Source of the DNA: Galerina marginata
Lineage: Eukaryota; Basidiomycota; Agaricomycetes; Agaricales; Galerinaceae
Reading direction: 5' to 3'
Length of the DNA: 64,000 bases
NCBI GenBank assembly: GCA_023014335.1
Contig: JAECYW010000005.1
Location: forward strand, 1,240,001 to 1,304,000
Shown here: piece after piece, positions 10,480 through 21,045 of the stretch
How positions within the stretch are numbered: position 1 is the stretch's first letter
Layout: each line of letters starts with the position of its first letter
Translations under genes and position numbers: made by a program
The notes under the pieces: generated by a model
Told to the model about the DNA's origin: nothing
The model's database searches: none
What the model saw: only the letters and a program-made list of their open reading frames with translations

Positions 10480-11335
10480 ATTCAATGATAAGAGTGTAGG
10501 ATACCTACCGACATCAATGCCTTGAAGAACTTCGCCGTATCCATGGTGGGGTCCGTCAGGTTGCGAGTGTGGCTTGCGCAAAACGAAGTGCTTTGCTAAG
10601 GTGATCAAGTTAGAATCCACCTTGTTAACCAGAAGACACTCTTGGTGCAGACAATATTCAGTAGCTGAAAGAATGATAGGCCTCCACGACTCGCAAGGGG
10701 TAGGAAGAAAGATTCCTATGCCCCGCATTGACTAGAGACTGTGAGAGGGGTCCATACAACACATCGCTACGGAAGATGTCACCTTTGGGCTTCTACTGAA
10801 TGTTCGTGGCAGTGAAAGAAGAAAATAGACCAGTCAATCAAGCTGATATGATTGAAAGAAGCTGTGACCACCTGTTTCGCGGGCACACGCACACGAGATG
10901 GTGCATATCCTTTGAAAACTGGTGCAATCGAGACGTGACTATCATTGCTGACCTGGGTATGATATGTAAGTACCTGCGGTGGTAGAACTTGAAGAACTTG
11001 GTTCAAAGTATGTAACAGCAGTTTGGTGGGAAAGTATTCTAAACCACCGGGCCCGGGATCTGAATGGTGCCGGACCGGGTGCCCTGGGCCGTAGGGCCCT
11101 GTAGGGCCCTGGGTTTTATCTGGAAACCACTTCACCAACCTGAAGACCTCAGGAAAGAATTTCTCTTCCTTGTGATAAAACTCTCCCAAGCGTTCGTTGT
11201 CAGAAACGATCTCTCCTCTCCCAGGTTCGCGGTTTGTGATTTGTATTAACCACTTCCTAAAAAGGCTGGGCCCACGAGGGCCCACAAGGAAGCGAAGCTG
11301 TTTGCCTTGCTCGTCGAAGTACCCATGATTCGACT
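10480..11335 (-). CDS. Unrecognised coding-like region
   Basis: A long minus-strand frame reads with plausible protein composition: HGYFDEQGKQLRFLVGPRGP, LFRKWLIQITNREPGRGE, EFYHKEEKFFPEVFRLVKWF. A second stretch, lower down, includes SATEYCLHQECLLVN and HHGYGEVLQGIDVG followed by a GTAGGT donor. No start codon in frame with the first stretch is obvious: the ATG near 11325 is in another frame. I do not recognise a family. It could be a diverged gene with unresolved exons or a decayed one. Its 3' part would run towards the promoter of the 10230 precursor. Confidence 0.3.
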
Positions 11336-12290
11336 CTCCTCGCTTAAGTATAAACTTCCAACTTTCTAATTAAACGATTAGCACTGCGTGCACTCCCAGC
11401 ATCAAATACAGTGGCAAAATCATTGAAAATGGTATCATACTCTTTGTGTATCTTGATTAATCTCAGGCTTGACCGTAATCTAACTGGAATACGTTGCCAG
11501 AATACTGTAGGGCGCAACTAGGGCGACATACCAGGCACGAATTGGGGGGAAATTCACCTGGCAAATATTATATGTCCTACGACGTTTGTGTAATTCTACA
11601 CAGAGAAAAAGTTAAGCATGGCCAGAAAAAAAAATAGGGCGCGAATGCAAACTGCCAGTGAAACTGACGAAAATTGGGATACAAATCCTGTCGAAATAAG
11701 CGCCCATCACCGTCAGCAAAACATGTCATGAATTCAGTCATCTCCATCAGAGGCCGGTTTTCTTTCCAGGGTAGACTGCTTTTCTAAACTAATAAGCTTT
11801 TCTGGACAACTAGGAGGCCTAAAAATGGGGGGGGGGGGGGGGGGGGGAGAAAATATTTACTACTGCCCACTGGCAATAAAGTGGAGACGGTGAATTAATA
11901 TCCCATCGTGGTAAAGGCGCCAACTCGGGTACGGCGGCGTTTCTCAGACTCAGAGTCTCAGTGATTTGAAGACCTCCAACCACTTGGCATCTGTTAGGCT
12001 AGGCAAACCAAGAGCTGAGCGCTGGGTCTTGAATATCGAAAGTTAGGTCGTAGAGGACGGACATGCAGGATATCTTCGACACACAGGGCTGACAGTTTAC
12101 CTTTTTTCTGGTCACAGGTTTTCCTTCATTGACAATTTCGCATTAGATTCGCCTTGATCCAAGACCGCTGTCTTCGTTCTCAATCAATGCTTGAAAACTC
12201 GTCATTATACAAAATCATAGGCGAGGTTATTGTTATACAACATGCTTATCAATGTACATACATCTGCCTATGTTGAATGGGTGCCATGCA
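11336..12290. other. Gene-poor stretch with a G homopolymer
   Basis: I see no gene. AT-rich patches surround a 21-base G run at 11827-11847. Confidence 0.5.
11827..11847. repeat. Poly-G tract, 21 bases
   Basis: Uninterrupted G run following AAAAAT. Long pure G runs are rare in fungal DNA. It could form a quadruplex on one strand, or its length could be a sequencing artefact. Confidence 0.9.
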
Positions 12291-12865
12291 TTAGTCGAGC
12301 TCATCAAAATCATCAATTCCGCGCTCGTCAATAATCTCCCCGTCGTAGAAATCCCTCTCCAAGAGGTCCTCGAATTCGGCACGCGAATCAAGCTCAAACT
12401 CATCGTCGAGCGACCTGCGATGTCTGTGGTTGTTGTGGTGGTCCACTGCATGGTGCGCGGCTTTGCGGCCGAGTTTGCCTGCAACCTTGCTCCCTACTCG
12501 GGAAGCGATTTGTGCACCGATTCTCGCAGCAGCACTGATGGCTGGTGGTAAGTACCCTGTGTATAGTTTGGAGGTCTGAAGCTCACAAAATCAGACCGAA
12601 GAATGGCTCGCGCTCTTGGAGCTCGTTCTCTGTGAGCTCTCTGCCGTAGACAGCTTCGATAAGTTGACGGCTGAGGATAGGATCTTCGCTGATAGCGTCC
12701 AGGCTCCTGGCTTCGATATTAATGGGCATATCTCTGTGACACGAGTCGAGTTAGGGAATGTCCATATAACTGTGAAAGGGCGCGCGCATGAACTCACTGA
12801 GCGAAAGTAGGAACGGCGCCAGCGAGGGTCACAGCGAAGAAGAAGGCAGTGGAGAATTTGACCAT
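12291..12865 (-). CDS. Secreted peptide precursor with Ala/Arg/Lys/His-rich segment (DELD family)
   Basis: Three exons: 12865-12798, 12733-12587, 12534-12291 (459 nt, 152 residues), both introns in phase 2. Signal peptide MVKFSTAFFFAVTLAGAVPT, then YGRELTENELQEREPFFG. The core begins at GLIF and continues AAARIGAQIASRVGSKVAGK and LGRKAAHHAVDHHNNHRHRR: basic, helix-forming and His-rich, ending in Arg-Arg. The acidic tail starts SLDDEFELDSRAEFED and ends GIDDFDELD. Both the intron position and the basic-then-acidic order match the 8018 and 50441 genes. The acceptor before AAARIG (at 12534/12535) was chosen because the alternative acceptors put the exon out of frame. Confidence 0.8.
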
Positions 12866-12956
12866 CGTGATGAGGTATTTAAATTGGGAGGTTGACGGTG
12901 ATTATTGAGTCGAGGTATGCGACCAGCGCGAAATTGTCCCGAAGGAAAGTAATGAG

Positions 12957-13000
12957 GAGACCAGCTGGGGAACTTAAGGCTAGATCCCGACGCTTTTATA
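12957..13000 (-). promoter_or_regulatory. TATA plus CAGCTGGTCTC core promoter of the 12865 gene
   Basis: Minus-strand TATAAAA at 13000-12994 is followed 27 bases later by CAGCTGGTCTC (12967-12957), the same element and spacing as in the 8018 and 50441 genes. Confidence 0.65.
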
Positions 13001-13059
13001 CCAGAATTCGGGCGTGGAACCAGGGTGGAGACAAGCCAAGACGGATGAAACACTGGGCC

Positions 13060-15952
13060 AGGGCATCACGGGAACAGTGTCCGATGGGGATCATAGGGTT
13101 TGGCGCCGACAGGGTCCTGGCATGTTCATTGTTATCCATTCGAGATCCGTGCATTCTGGAATCAGATTTCAGTCTCATCATCACCGAAAAAAACGCGGAA
13201 TATCTGTACCAGGTCTTTTCATGTAACTTTCTTTCACCTCTTCTCGAATTCAGAAAGTGTTGAAAGGGTTTCATACTCCCTCTCTAGCGGGAAGCTCCGC
13301 CTCTTCAGCACGAGAATTAGGCGCGACGATCCGGGACTTTTTGAGTTCTGCACAGGAATCACAAGCAGATGCTTGACATGGGCGATTACGATCGATTATC
13401 TAAGAGCGACCAATTTCCGTCTCACGCAGTGAGCACAGGAAATTTTTCTGCACCTGCAGGCCAGCAGTTACTTGATAGGGACCGCGTCAGTTATAACTCA
13501 TCCATCCATCCATCCATCCTTGATCATCCCAAGATGCGAACTTCTAGGAATGCATATCAGTTGGGAGCGTTCAATTAAACCGCAAAATCTCATAACCATC
13601 TCATGATCATGAAGACGGTACAGGAATATGCATCCCTGCTTGCATGATCGTCACCCAAACGTGTCGACCGCTCACGAGGTTGGATATTTGTACCACATGG
13701 GATGAAAATAGTTTGATCAGTGGCTGTAAGTTTTGCCTGGTCAGATACCTGCGTGTATAGTTAGTTGTAAAAGTTCTCAGATCAGCTTAGATCACTTACA
13801 TGAATTACAATTAAACGATTCGCACTATGAAGATTGCACGAGCAACGATGGGCGCTCGGTACTCAGTACTTACTACTCAGGCCTCAGGGACTAGAGGCGC
13901 ACAGGAAGTCCGAATGGCTTCTTTCGCACATAGCATCGGGTGATCGTCGTTGGCATTTGGCAATGGGCGTTGATTTGGTCGAGGCTTGGCATCGTCGTTG
14001 TTATGATCCATCGGCAACAGTGAGGCTGTCCAAGTTCGGTACAGGGCCGTACAGCCTCATTGACCAGCAAAGCAGAATCAAACCCGCGCATCGCTCTGAT
14101 GGTAGGAGTCGGTTGTGAACCTTCCCTAACATTATCCGATTATCGACGTCCAAATGAAACGCTGAACAGAACCAGAGGCCATCAATCGCGAGAAGCACGA
14201 AGGGGAAATGTTGGAGGAGTGTTGGGGTCACGTCGAGTACCGAAAGCGGAGAACTGAAAAATAGGAAGAAGAGGGCATATCGGATTATCGCCTGCACTCA
14301 TACCGACGTAAGTCGAAGAACTTCGAAGAGAGGCAGGAGAGGCCGAGTTCCCTGGAACTTTGTCAATCCGTGCCACGCGACCTCGCAGTCGTCAACGTTG
14401 GAGGCATATGAATATCACATAAATCAGCGCCCAAACACACGTCTGAAGGCCTAAACAGGTACGGCCAGAAGTATCTCAGTGCAGCTCCATGTGTTCGATG
14501 ATCAAGACCTGAAATCCGGAGAGGGACCAAAGGGATTCAAAGGAGACAGAGCCAAATATCGACGCCTGCTCCAATTTGGCATTTTACAACTTGACCTTTC
14601 CACCACATTCTGCGCCTTCCTATCTTCCTGCAAGACCAGGGTGTCTCATAGCCACTCAAGGCCATTCCCAGTAACGACTGCTGAAACGCGCACCGTGCAA
14701 ATTGCTCATAAGGTTCTTGTCTTCGACGCTGCGGCCATCGCTGGGCGAACAAATCCACGCGAGGAGCTCGGCTGAAGTCCTGAAATCGGACGTGTCCTGG
14801 CAGGTCCTGAGAGTTATCAAAGGCTCACCTCTGGCAACAGGAGCGACTCTCCTTTTTACTTCCAAACCTTCTGAGTCTTAGTCAAACAATATATGAAGGT
14901 GCCTGAGAAGATTATCGCGTCGACTGGCATCGAACTTGCCTACTATAACAATGTCACGGACCCATGGATTGTCTTGCTTTGCCACTACCACCATGACTTA
15001 CTATGATCCCAGTGCTGGCTTATGGCTTTTTTCGACAGGAATCTTTCATCCGACTCCCGAGGCAAGCCGGTCTCGAAAATAGCACATTTTGCCACATTTC
15101 AGGGAAAGTAAAATCATGCTTTGCCCTCGTATGCCGACCCATTGGTACAGTTTACGAACACCACGCGCGGCTGATATAGAACATAACTCCCCCGCGCTGG
15201 CGTCTTTCACCCATCCATCGATCCTCTACCGCCTGCCTTATCATTACATTAATGGGGAAGACACCTATTTCTCAGATGGTACTAATGCCGATCACCCTGG
15301 TTTCCCGAGGACCGCGAAAAAGTTGGGCTGCCATCTCAGACGAAGGCATGTCCCAGTGCAACTCTGACCAGCTCTCGCTCCTTAATGGATCGGCTTGCTA
15401 CAGCATTGCTGCCAGAAAACTCGCATGGTGAACTATGATCCATCCGTTCAAGGCGGACCCTACATGCTCAAGTTTGCCAGCGATTGCAAGTAGCAGGATT
15501 ATTAACTCAGAGATGGGCAAGTTATTCCCAAGGGCAAAGATCGATTTGTTTGGGAGAAGCACATTCGGCGTTATGGAACTCTGAGCTGTCCGGGATGAGA
15601 AGGGGAATCCGAAGGACGGTGTGAGGAGTTAGTCCACGTTCACCAGGGCAAACTATCTTGTGAGTATTTTTTCTCGAAATTTATGATTATCGCCTTGGAT
15701 GTCGGACGTTGACTTTTTCTTGAAGACCTTTTGGGATGCATTCTTAACTGACATTAGGTGGATAAACGACTGTGATAAACCAAATGTAAATGGAGAACAT
15801 GTACACTAGTTTCTCACTAAGAAAATAACCGGGTAATTCCACTTTTTTCTGTTGGGAAGGTGACATTGACGGTTGCTTACCAAATGCGATGCCCCTAACT
15901 TTAAGGTATCAACTGACCACTAACGTTAACTCTAATCTCATTCCCAACCCCC
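13060..15952. other. Long gene-poor region
   Basis: About 2.9 kb without a convincing gene. A CATC microsatellite lies at about 13500-13516. Short frames on both strands are not supported by splice structure or motifs. A stretch near 14985-15060 reads MTYYDPSAGLW on the plus strand, which faintly recalls six-hairpin glycosidases, but it is isolated. Decayed genes are possible. Confidence 0.45.
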
Positions 15953-17248
15953 ATGACCTCTGTGCCCCGCCTACCGCCCGAGCTCATCGCCCTCATCTTC
16001 GACTGCATCGTCGCCGACAAGGACTGGCCCACCCTCAAATCATGCGGCGTCCTATCCAGCGCCTATCTCCCTCTTGCTCGCAAGCGTTTATTCTCCGAGA
16101 TTACTCTTCGCTTGCGCGGCTCGCCCAACCCTATCGCCATCCGCGACGTCGTGCGGCGCATACAGGGGCTCTGCGACCTCCTCGCCCGCAACCCCGACAC
16201 CAGCCGGTGCGTGCGCAGCATCGCCGTGCTGGACTCCTACCCCGTGTACGACTCGCAGTGGATCACGCAGCAAACAGCCCTCCCGCGCCTGCTCGACATG
16301 CTGCACCACGTGCGCACGCTCAGCTTCGGATGCGAAGTGGGGTATCTGCAATGGAGTTTATTCAGCGTGGAATTGCGGGAGGCCCTGCGGACTTTATTTC
16401 GTTCGCCGCTTCTGACCAAGCTCGAGGTGTGCAACCTCGGCGGGGTACCGGGCACGGCGCTAAACACATCGGTGCGCTTCATGTACCTCAACAACGTGAA
16501 CACCCTGCGGGAGGACCCAGTCAGCGCCATGTTCTCGATGGACCAGGTGGAAACGGGGACAGTCGACCCGCTGCCGCCTACGCGGGACATTAGACTTTGT
16601 TACCTGCACATACGGACCGTTTCAATGGTCAACACTAATTCCGCCTGGGGCGTGATAGAGGCGCACGCCGATAAGCTCAAATTCATCAGGTGGCGCTGCT
16701 GGGAAGGTGCGCACCTTCTCGTTCATCACGTCCAGTAATACGCTGATTAGATTACATCGACCACCGCACCGCATAACACAGACGCGCAAGCGCGGGACGG
16801 GGTGAGTTTCCCCGGCCTCCTCGACCTTGGAAAACTGCCCGCGCTGCGCAAGCTCTCCGTGCGCATGTCCTACGGCAAGGTCGGACGAGACCTCCTTGGG
16901 TTCTGCGACATGCTCGAGGCGATTACTCGCCCGAGCGGCCTTCGCTTTCTCGACCTCGCCATCCTCTACCCGCTGCAATGGAACCCACATGAGTCGCACG
17001 ACCTCAGTACGCACGAGTTCTGGAGACGCTTGGCGGAGGTGCTGCTCAAATTCGAGTACCGCGCGCTGCATAAGGTCACGGTTGAGCTGACGGTACATGA
17101 CAAGATGTGCATGTGGAATGGGAGGCGGGTAAATTCTGTGGTAGAATTCAGAAACAAGATGAAGCTGACGCTAAGGGGGTTACTGAATATGTCGACGCTA
17201 CATTTTAAATTGAAAGTGCACGGGTTTCACTTGGATGCTCATGAGTAA
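15953..17248 (+). CDS. F-box-like / leucine-rich hypothetical protein
   Basis: Two exons: 15953-16706 and 16782-17248 (1221 nt, 406 residues). The N-terminus PRLPPELIALIFDCIVADKD followed by LKSCGVLSSAYLPLARKRLF is the degenerate F-box of a large mushroom family in which LPPEL/I..I and C..L...W-like positions are kept. The rest contains leucine-rich strand-loop patterns (LTKLEVCNLGG, LRKLSVRMSYG, LRFLDLAI), as expected for substrate-binding repeats. It is probably an SCF ubiquitin-ligase adaptor, acting in nucleus or cytoplasm. The GC-rich 5' half differs from the AT-rich flanks. No partner genes are adjacent. Confidence 0.75.
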
Positions 17249-18298
17249 ATTCTTTTCGGAATTCAGAATTTATTTAGATACCCTTTGTCGTCGTCTTGCG
17301 GAAATTCTTGTATATGTGTATATGTAGATGTATAATCTAGAATTGTTTCAAAATCTGACCATCACCATTTACGACTAAAAATTCGGGAGGTATGTATAAG
17401 TGCAAGGCCTTTCTATTTTATCCACAGTCCTGCAGTAAGTATTATTACGGTCCTAGCCCAATACCTTTCGCTTCTTGGAAGTATTCAGAGGATGTTAGAA
17501 GCAGTAGAAATGCGGCGACCTAATCATTAAGTCTCCGTCTTCCCCTATAATCGAGGCTAGGAATTAAACATATGAGCATAGAGTATACTGGGAGCTCTCT
17601 ACCCGTCAGTACGCGTCATGCACGGTCTCGAAAGGTGTCCAACTCACGAAACCGCCAAAATTTGGCAAGAGCACAGTGAGTACATGGAGAAGTACATTAG
17701 GGCGTGCTAAGAGTTTTGCTCGATGCTTGTCGTTAATTCCCTGGTTTTTTGTCACTAATGTTGGTCAAGGAATACTAATATGTTTGGAGAGTTGTCTTCC
17801 GAATAATCTGAACAAATCACGTTCAATTCAGCGAATAAAATAGAATCAGATGAAATAGTAGGCGCACACTGATCCAACATAAAGCCAACAAGTGGCGCAC
17901 CCTTTTTCGTAGCGGTACTTTCCACTAGAAGAGGGGACTTGGAGTCTGTAGTCGCAGAGATAAATTATAGAGTGCGGGGGCAAGACAGGTAGCTACTAGC
18001 ACCTCCCTGCCTTGCAGAATCCTATTAGACCGCTCCTGATTTCCGGGCCCTCGAACAGGTTCTCAACCAACTTTACTGTTGATAATATGATGTGATGAAC
18101 GGGCGTTAATGGTTATACAATTCCACACAGCAGCGACGGACCGTGAGCAAATTCCCATTTTAGAAATGTGGCGCAGTGGGTTAGATCGAGATCTATCGCA
18201 TAATTGCCTCACATCTGACGACGAGATCTGAATCAGAGCCCTGTTTCGTTTGCTCCAACTCTCCTCCACGATCGATGACGTTTAACCTGAACCGGCGG
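17249..18298. other. Intergenic upstream of metallothionein
   Basis: I see no gene. A TGGCGCAGTGGG motif at 18169-18180 resembles a tRNA A box, but no cloverleaf follows. Confidence 0.5.
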
Positions 18299-18305
18299 TA
18301 TATAA
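18299..18305 (+). promoter_or_regulatory. TATA box of metallothionein gene
   Basis: TATATAA, 92 bases before the ATG at 18397, as expected for a strongly induced gene. The CAGCTG element of the secreted-precursor genes is absent here. Confidence 0.6.
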
Positions 18306-18396
18306 GCACGACGCTTGGCGAAGAAAAGGGGCATTGATTTCGTGATCACAACCACCACCACTACCAACCACCAACACACCTTCAGAAAGCTTTATA

Positions 18397-18715
18397 ATGG
18401 CACCTCAAGATTGTACCTGCCAGAGTGCATGCAGGTTCGTCTCTTTACCCTCCATCCCGTTCCTGACAACTAACCGTCGGTGCGAAACTACACAGCGCCT
18501 GCGGCCCTTCTGGAACTGGCTGCGCCTGCCCTAAGGACAAGTGCGAATGCGCGCAGTGCCCGAACAAGGCACACACTGCCAAGGTTTGTCTCTCGCCATT
18601 TATTACCATTTCCCTATCGTTCATAGCGTCTGAATCTCAGTGCTCGTGCAATGAGCCAGGCAATGCCGATTCCTGCGGCTGCACTACCAGCAAGAAGGCG
18701 TGCAACTGCTCGTAA
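18397..18715 (+). CDS. Metallothionein, 66 residues, 15 cysteines
   Basis: Three exons: 18397-18434, 18496-18583, 18641-18715 (201 nt). The protein starts MAPQDCTCQSACSACG and ends KKACNCS. Cysteines occur as C-x-C pairs (CTC, CAC, CEC, CSC, CGC, CNC) with no aromatic residues and few hydrophobic ones, typical of a cytosolic Cu/Zn/Cd-binding metallothionein. The layout, two Cys clusters separated by a Pro/Asn/Lys/His spacer (residues 35-42), is longer than the 25-residue copper thioneins of ascomycetes and like the larger mushroom forms. Metal preference cannot be read from sequence. Confidence 0.93.
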
Positions 18716-19008
18716 ATCCGGAGATAATAGAAAAGAAGGTATTACATGCATAATAAGCGGTCTTTCTCGTTCGATAGCACTGTATTTTTACTGTAATTGA
18801 CTGTAATTCATCGTTTCAATGATTCATTTCGACCCCATAAGACCAACACTAGCCTGGTCGGAATAACTATGCTGCAAATTCCAATGGATCGTCCAAACAA
18901 GATATATTCCTACAGCGTCGATTTGAATTGAAAGTTACAATTAATGATACATGTTCACGGTTTCCAATGTTTTCTCTTCCTTCTTAGCCCGTGCTACACT
19001 CGGATTGT

Positions 19009-20223
19009 TTACCATGCACGATGCCCACCGTCCACAATCATACTATCAGGTATAGGATATCGATCAATGAGCCAATATAAAGCAAGACGATAAGCAGAAA
19101 ATACGCACTCGGATCCAGTACAAAACGTCGACGCATCGCTAGCGAGAAAGAGCGCGACTCCGCGCAGTTCATCGGGATCCCCAAGGCGGCCAAGGGGGTT
19201 CTCCGAGCGCCATGCTTTGTCCAGCTCGGGTTTGCCCTCAAGGAATGCCTTGGTCATTCTGTGGAACATATGAATATAATGTAAAAGGGAAGACAGTATT
19301 CAGATGCGTACTCTGTATATATATATCCTGGGCTTATAGAGTTGACGCGGATGTTCTTTGGGCCGAGCTCGCAGGCCATCGAGCGGGCCATCTGGATGAC
19401 GGCAGCTTTGCTAGTGTTGTACGCGGTCCAGTGCATGTCCTGTTTCAGACATCTTGAGTATTAAATTTTAAACGAAAGGATGGTAGCAGAGATGCAGAAA
19501 AATACGCGGAAAGAGACAGGAAACTGGTAGAAGAAAAAGCGTTCGAAATATCTGCAACTATGCCCACCTTGTTGGTCATGCTTCCGCTCATACTGCCTGT
19601 GAGGACGATGCTGCCCGGTAGATTGTACTTCGCCATTTGGCGTCCGGCTGCCTGGGCGGTGTACAATGCGCCATTGACGTTAATCTCCATTATCTACAAG
19701 CACGCGTCAGCCTCTAAAGTTGTGTGAAAACTTACACAAATTATCCGCTCACCTTTTGGAACTCCTCAGCGGGGTAGTCCAATACTTCCGCTTCACGAAG
19801 AATACCAGCATTCGCAAAGCATATGTCCAACCTGCCTTCCTTATCCGCGATCTTTTCGACGAGGGCCCACATCTCGCGTTGCTTGGTAACATCGCATGAT
19901 GCGTATTCAAGACGACCTTTTGGCTTCAGCTGTGCATGATTCTTATGCGCCTGCGAGTCCGCGGGCAGCAAATCTGGAAGGCCGTCCGCAAATTGTTGCA
20001 CCTTGCGCCACTTGTCGTCGGGCTCGACGGGGAGGTCGAGGCAGTAGACGGTGGCGCCTGCCTCGGCGAGAGCTAGGGCAATTTCGAGACCGATGCCACG
20101 GTGGGCGCCGGAGACGATTGCGACGCGGCCCAGGAGAGAGAACAGAGAAAAGGCGGAGCGGATGGGTTCGCGGTTGGCAAGAGCGGCGGCGACGCCGAGG
20201 AGCGGTGTGGTGCTGGATGACAT
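19009..20223 (-). CDS. Short-chain dehydrogenase/reductase (classical SDR)
   Basis: Five exons on the minus strand, including 20223-19753, 19693-19568 and one starting at 19439. The NAD(P) motif is SGAHRGIGLEIALALAEAGA (TGxxxGIG type). Further marks are CDVTKQ, CFANAGILRE (NAG), the active-site Ser in TGSMSGSMTN, YNTSK (YxxxK) and SPGYIYTEM, ending SDMIVDGGHRAW. This is the layout of cytosolic fungal SDRs of the sorbose-reductase/mannitol-dehydrogenase-like group. Substrate is not determined. The first about 30 residues precede the Rossmann fold. A TATA-like CTATAAAG (minus) lies about 65 bases upstream of the start. Confidence 0.9.
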
Positions 20224-21045
20224 GGCTTGGTTTTGGGAATGGGAGCTGCTAGGAAGGTTGGGAGAAACTAGGACGGTTCGATGCTCTTTATAGGGGCATT
20301 CATGTTTGAGGTCAGTATTGACGACTGTCTATTCTTAGACAGAACGACTCTGGAACATGCCCAGTGCAGAAGGCCGTCATAGGAATTATTGCCGAGGGAA
20401 TAGAGAAAAATTTTAGCCGGCGAAGTACTAGTATTATACAGCGTCGATGCTCGCATTCGACGGTACTGAATGATCCACAATCCAAAATCCATGAATGGAT
20501 CAGAAAAAATTTGGAAAAAATCCTGGCAGGGGAAAACCAAAGGAAAGACGCACGTAATATTCGACATCAAACATCATCCAAAAAGTCAACGTTTGAACAT
20601 AGAAACGACCACAGCCGATAACGCCAAAAAAACAGATCTAGTCTTTGGGCTATTCGTCATTGTTACTTGAAATCTTGGGTGTCAAGGAGAGACTTGGACG
20701 AGATTTTTTTTTGGAGAGCTGTGATCTTACCATTTTTGGCTGCCCTTGTGACACCAGCGAGAGTTGAGCGATGCGTGACAACTGCGGTCTCTTTCCTGCA
20801 ACCATGTATCTGCGAATACCACTTGCGACCTGGACTTTTGTCAAGTTCAGCCCAAAATACCCGTGCTATACTTAGTTCAAATGCTGTTAAACTGGTCAAT
20901 CTCATACAAACAAACACAATTCCCCGAACTGCAATGCAGTGCAGCAATGGGCGTTTCTCTGTCCTCGTACTCCCACACCCTCAACACACCCTTTGCTCTG
21001 ACTGGTCTCTTGTGCTCTCATGAATACAGTTAACGGTGCTGAAAT
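20224..21045. other. Intergenic, weak minus-strand frames
   Basis: Minus-strand frames at 20650-20950 contain Lys/Ser-rich text (SQLSKKKSRPSLSLTPK) but have no supporting structure. I see no definite gene. Confidence 0.4.

Noticed and set aside
11084..11113. Repeated GGGCCCT giving Gly-Pro text, collagen-like
   Set aside because: Only about three short units; too little to call a collagen-like repeat.
18169..18180. TGGCGCAGTGGG, a perfect tRNA A-box-like motif
   Set aside because: The following text does not fold into D, anticodon and T arms, and the B-box candidate is poor. At best a degenerate tRNA remnant.
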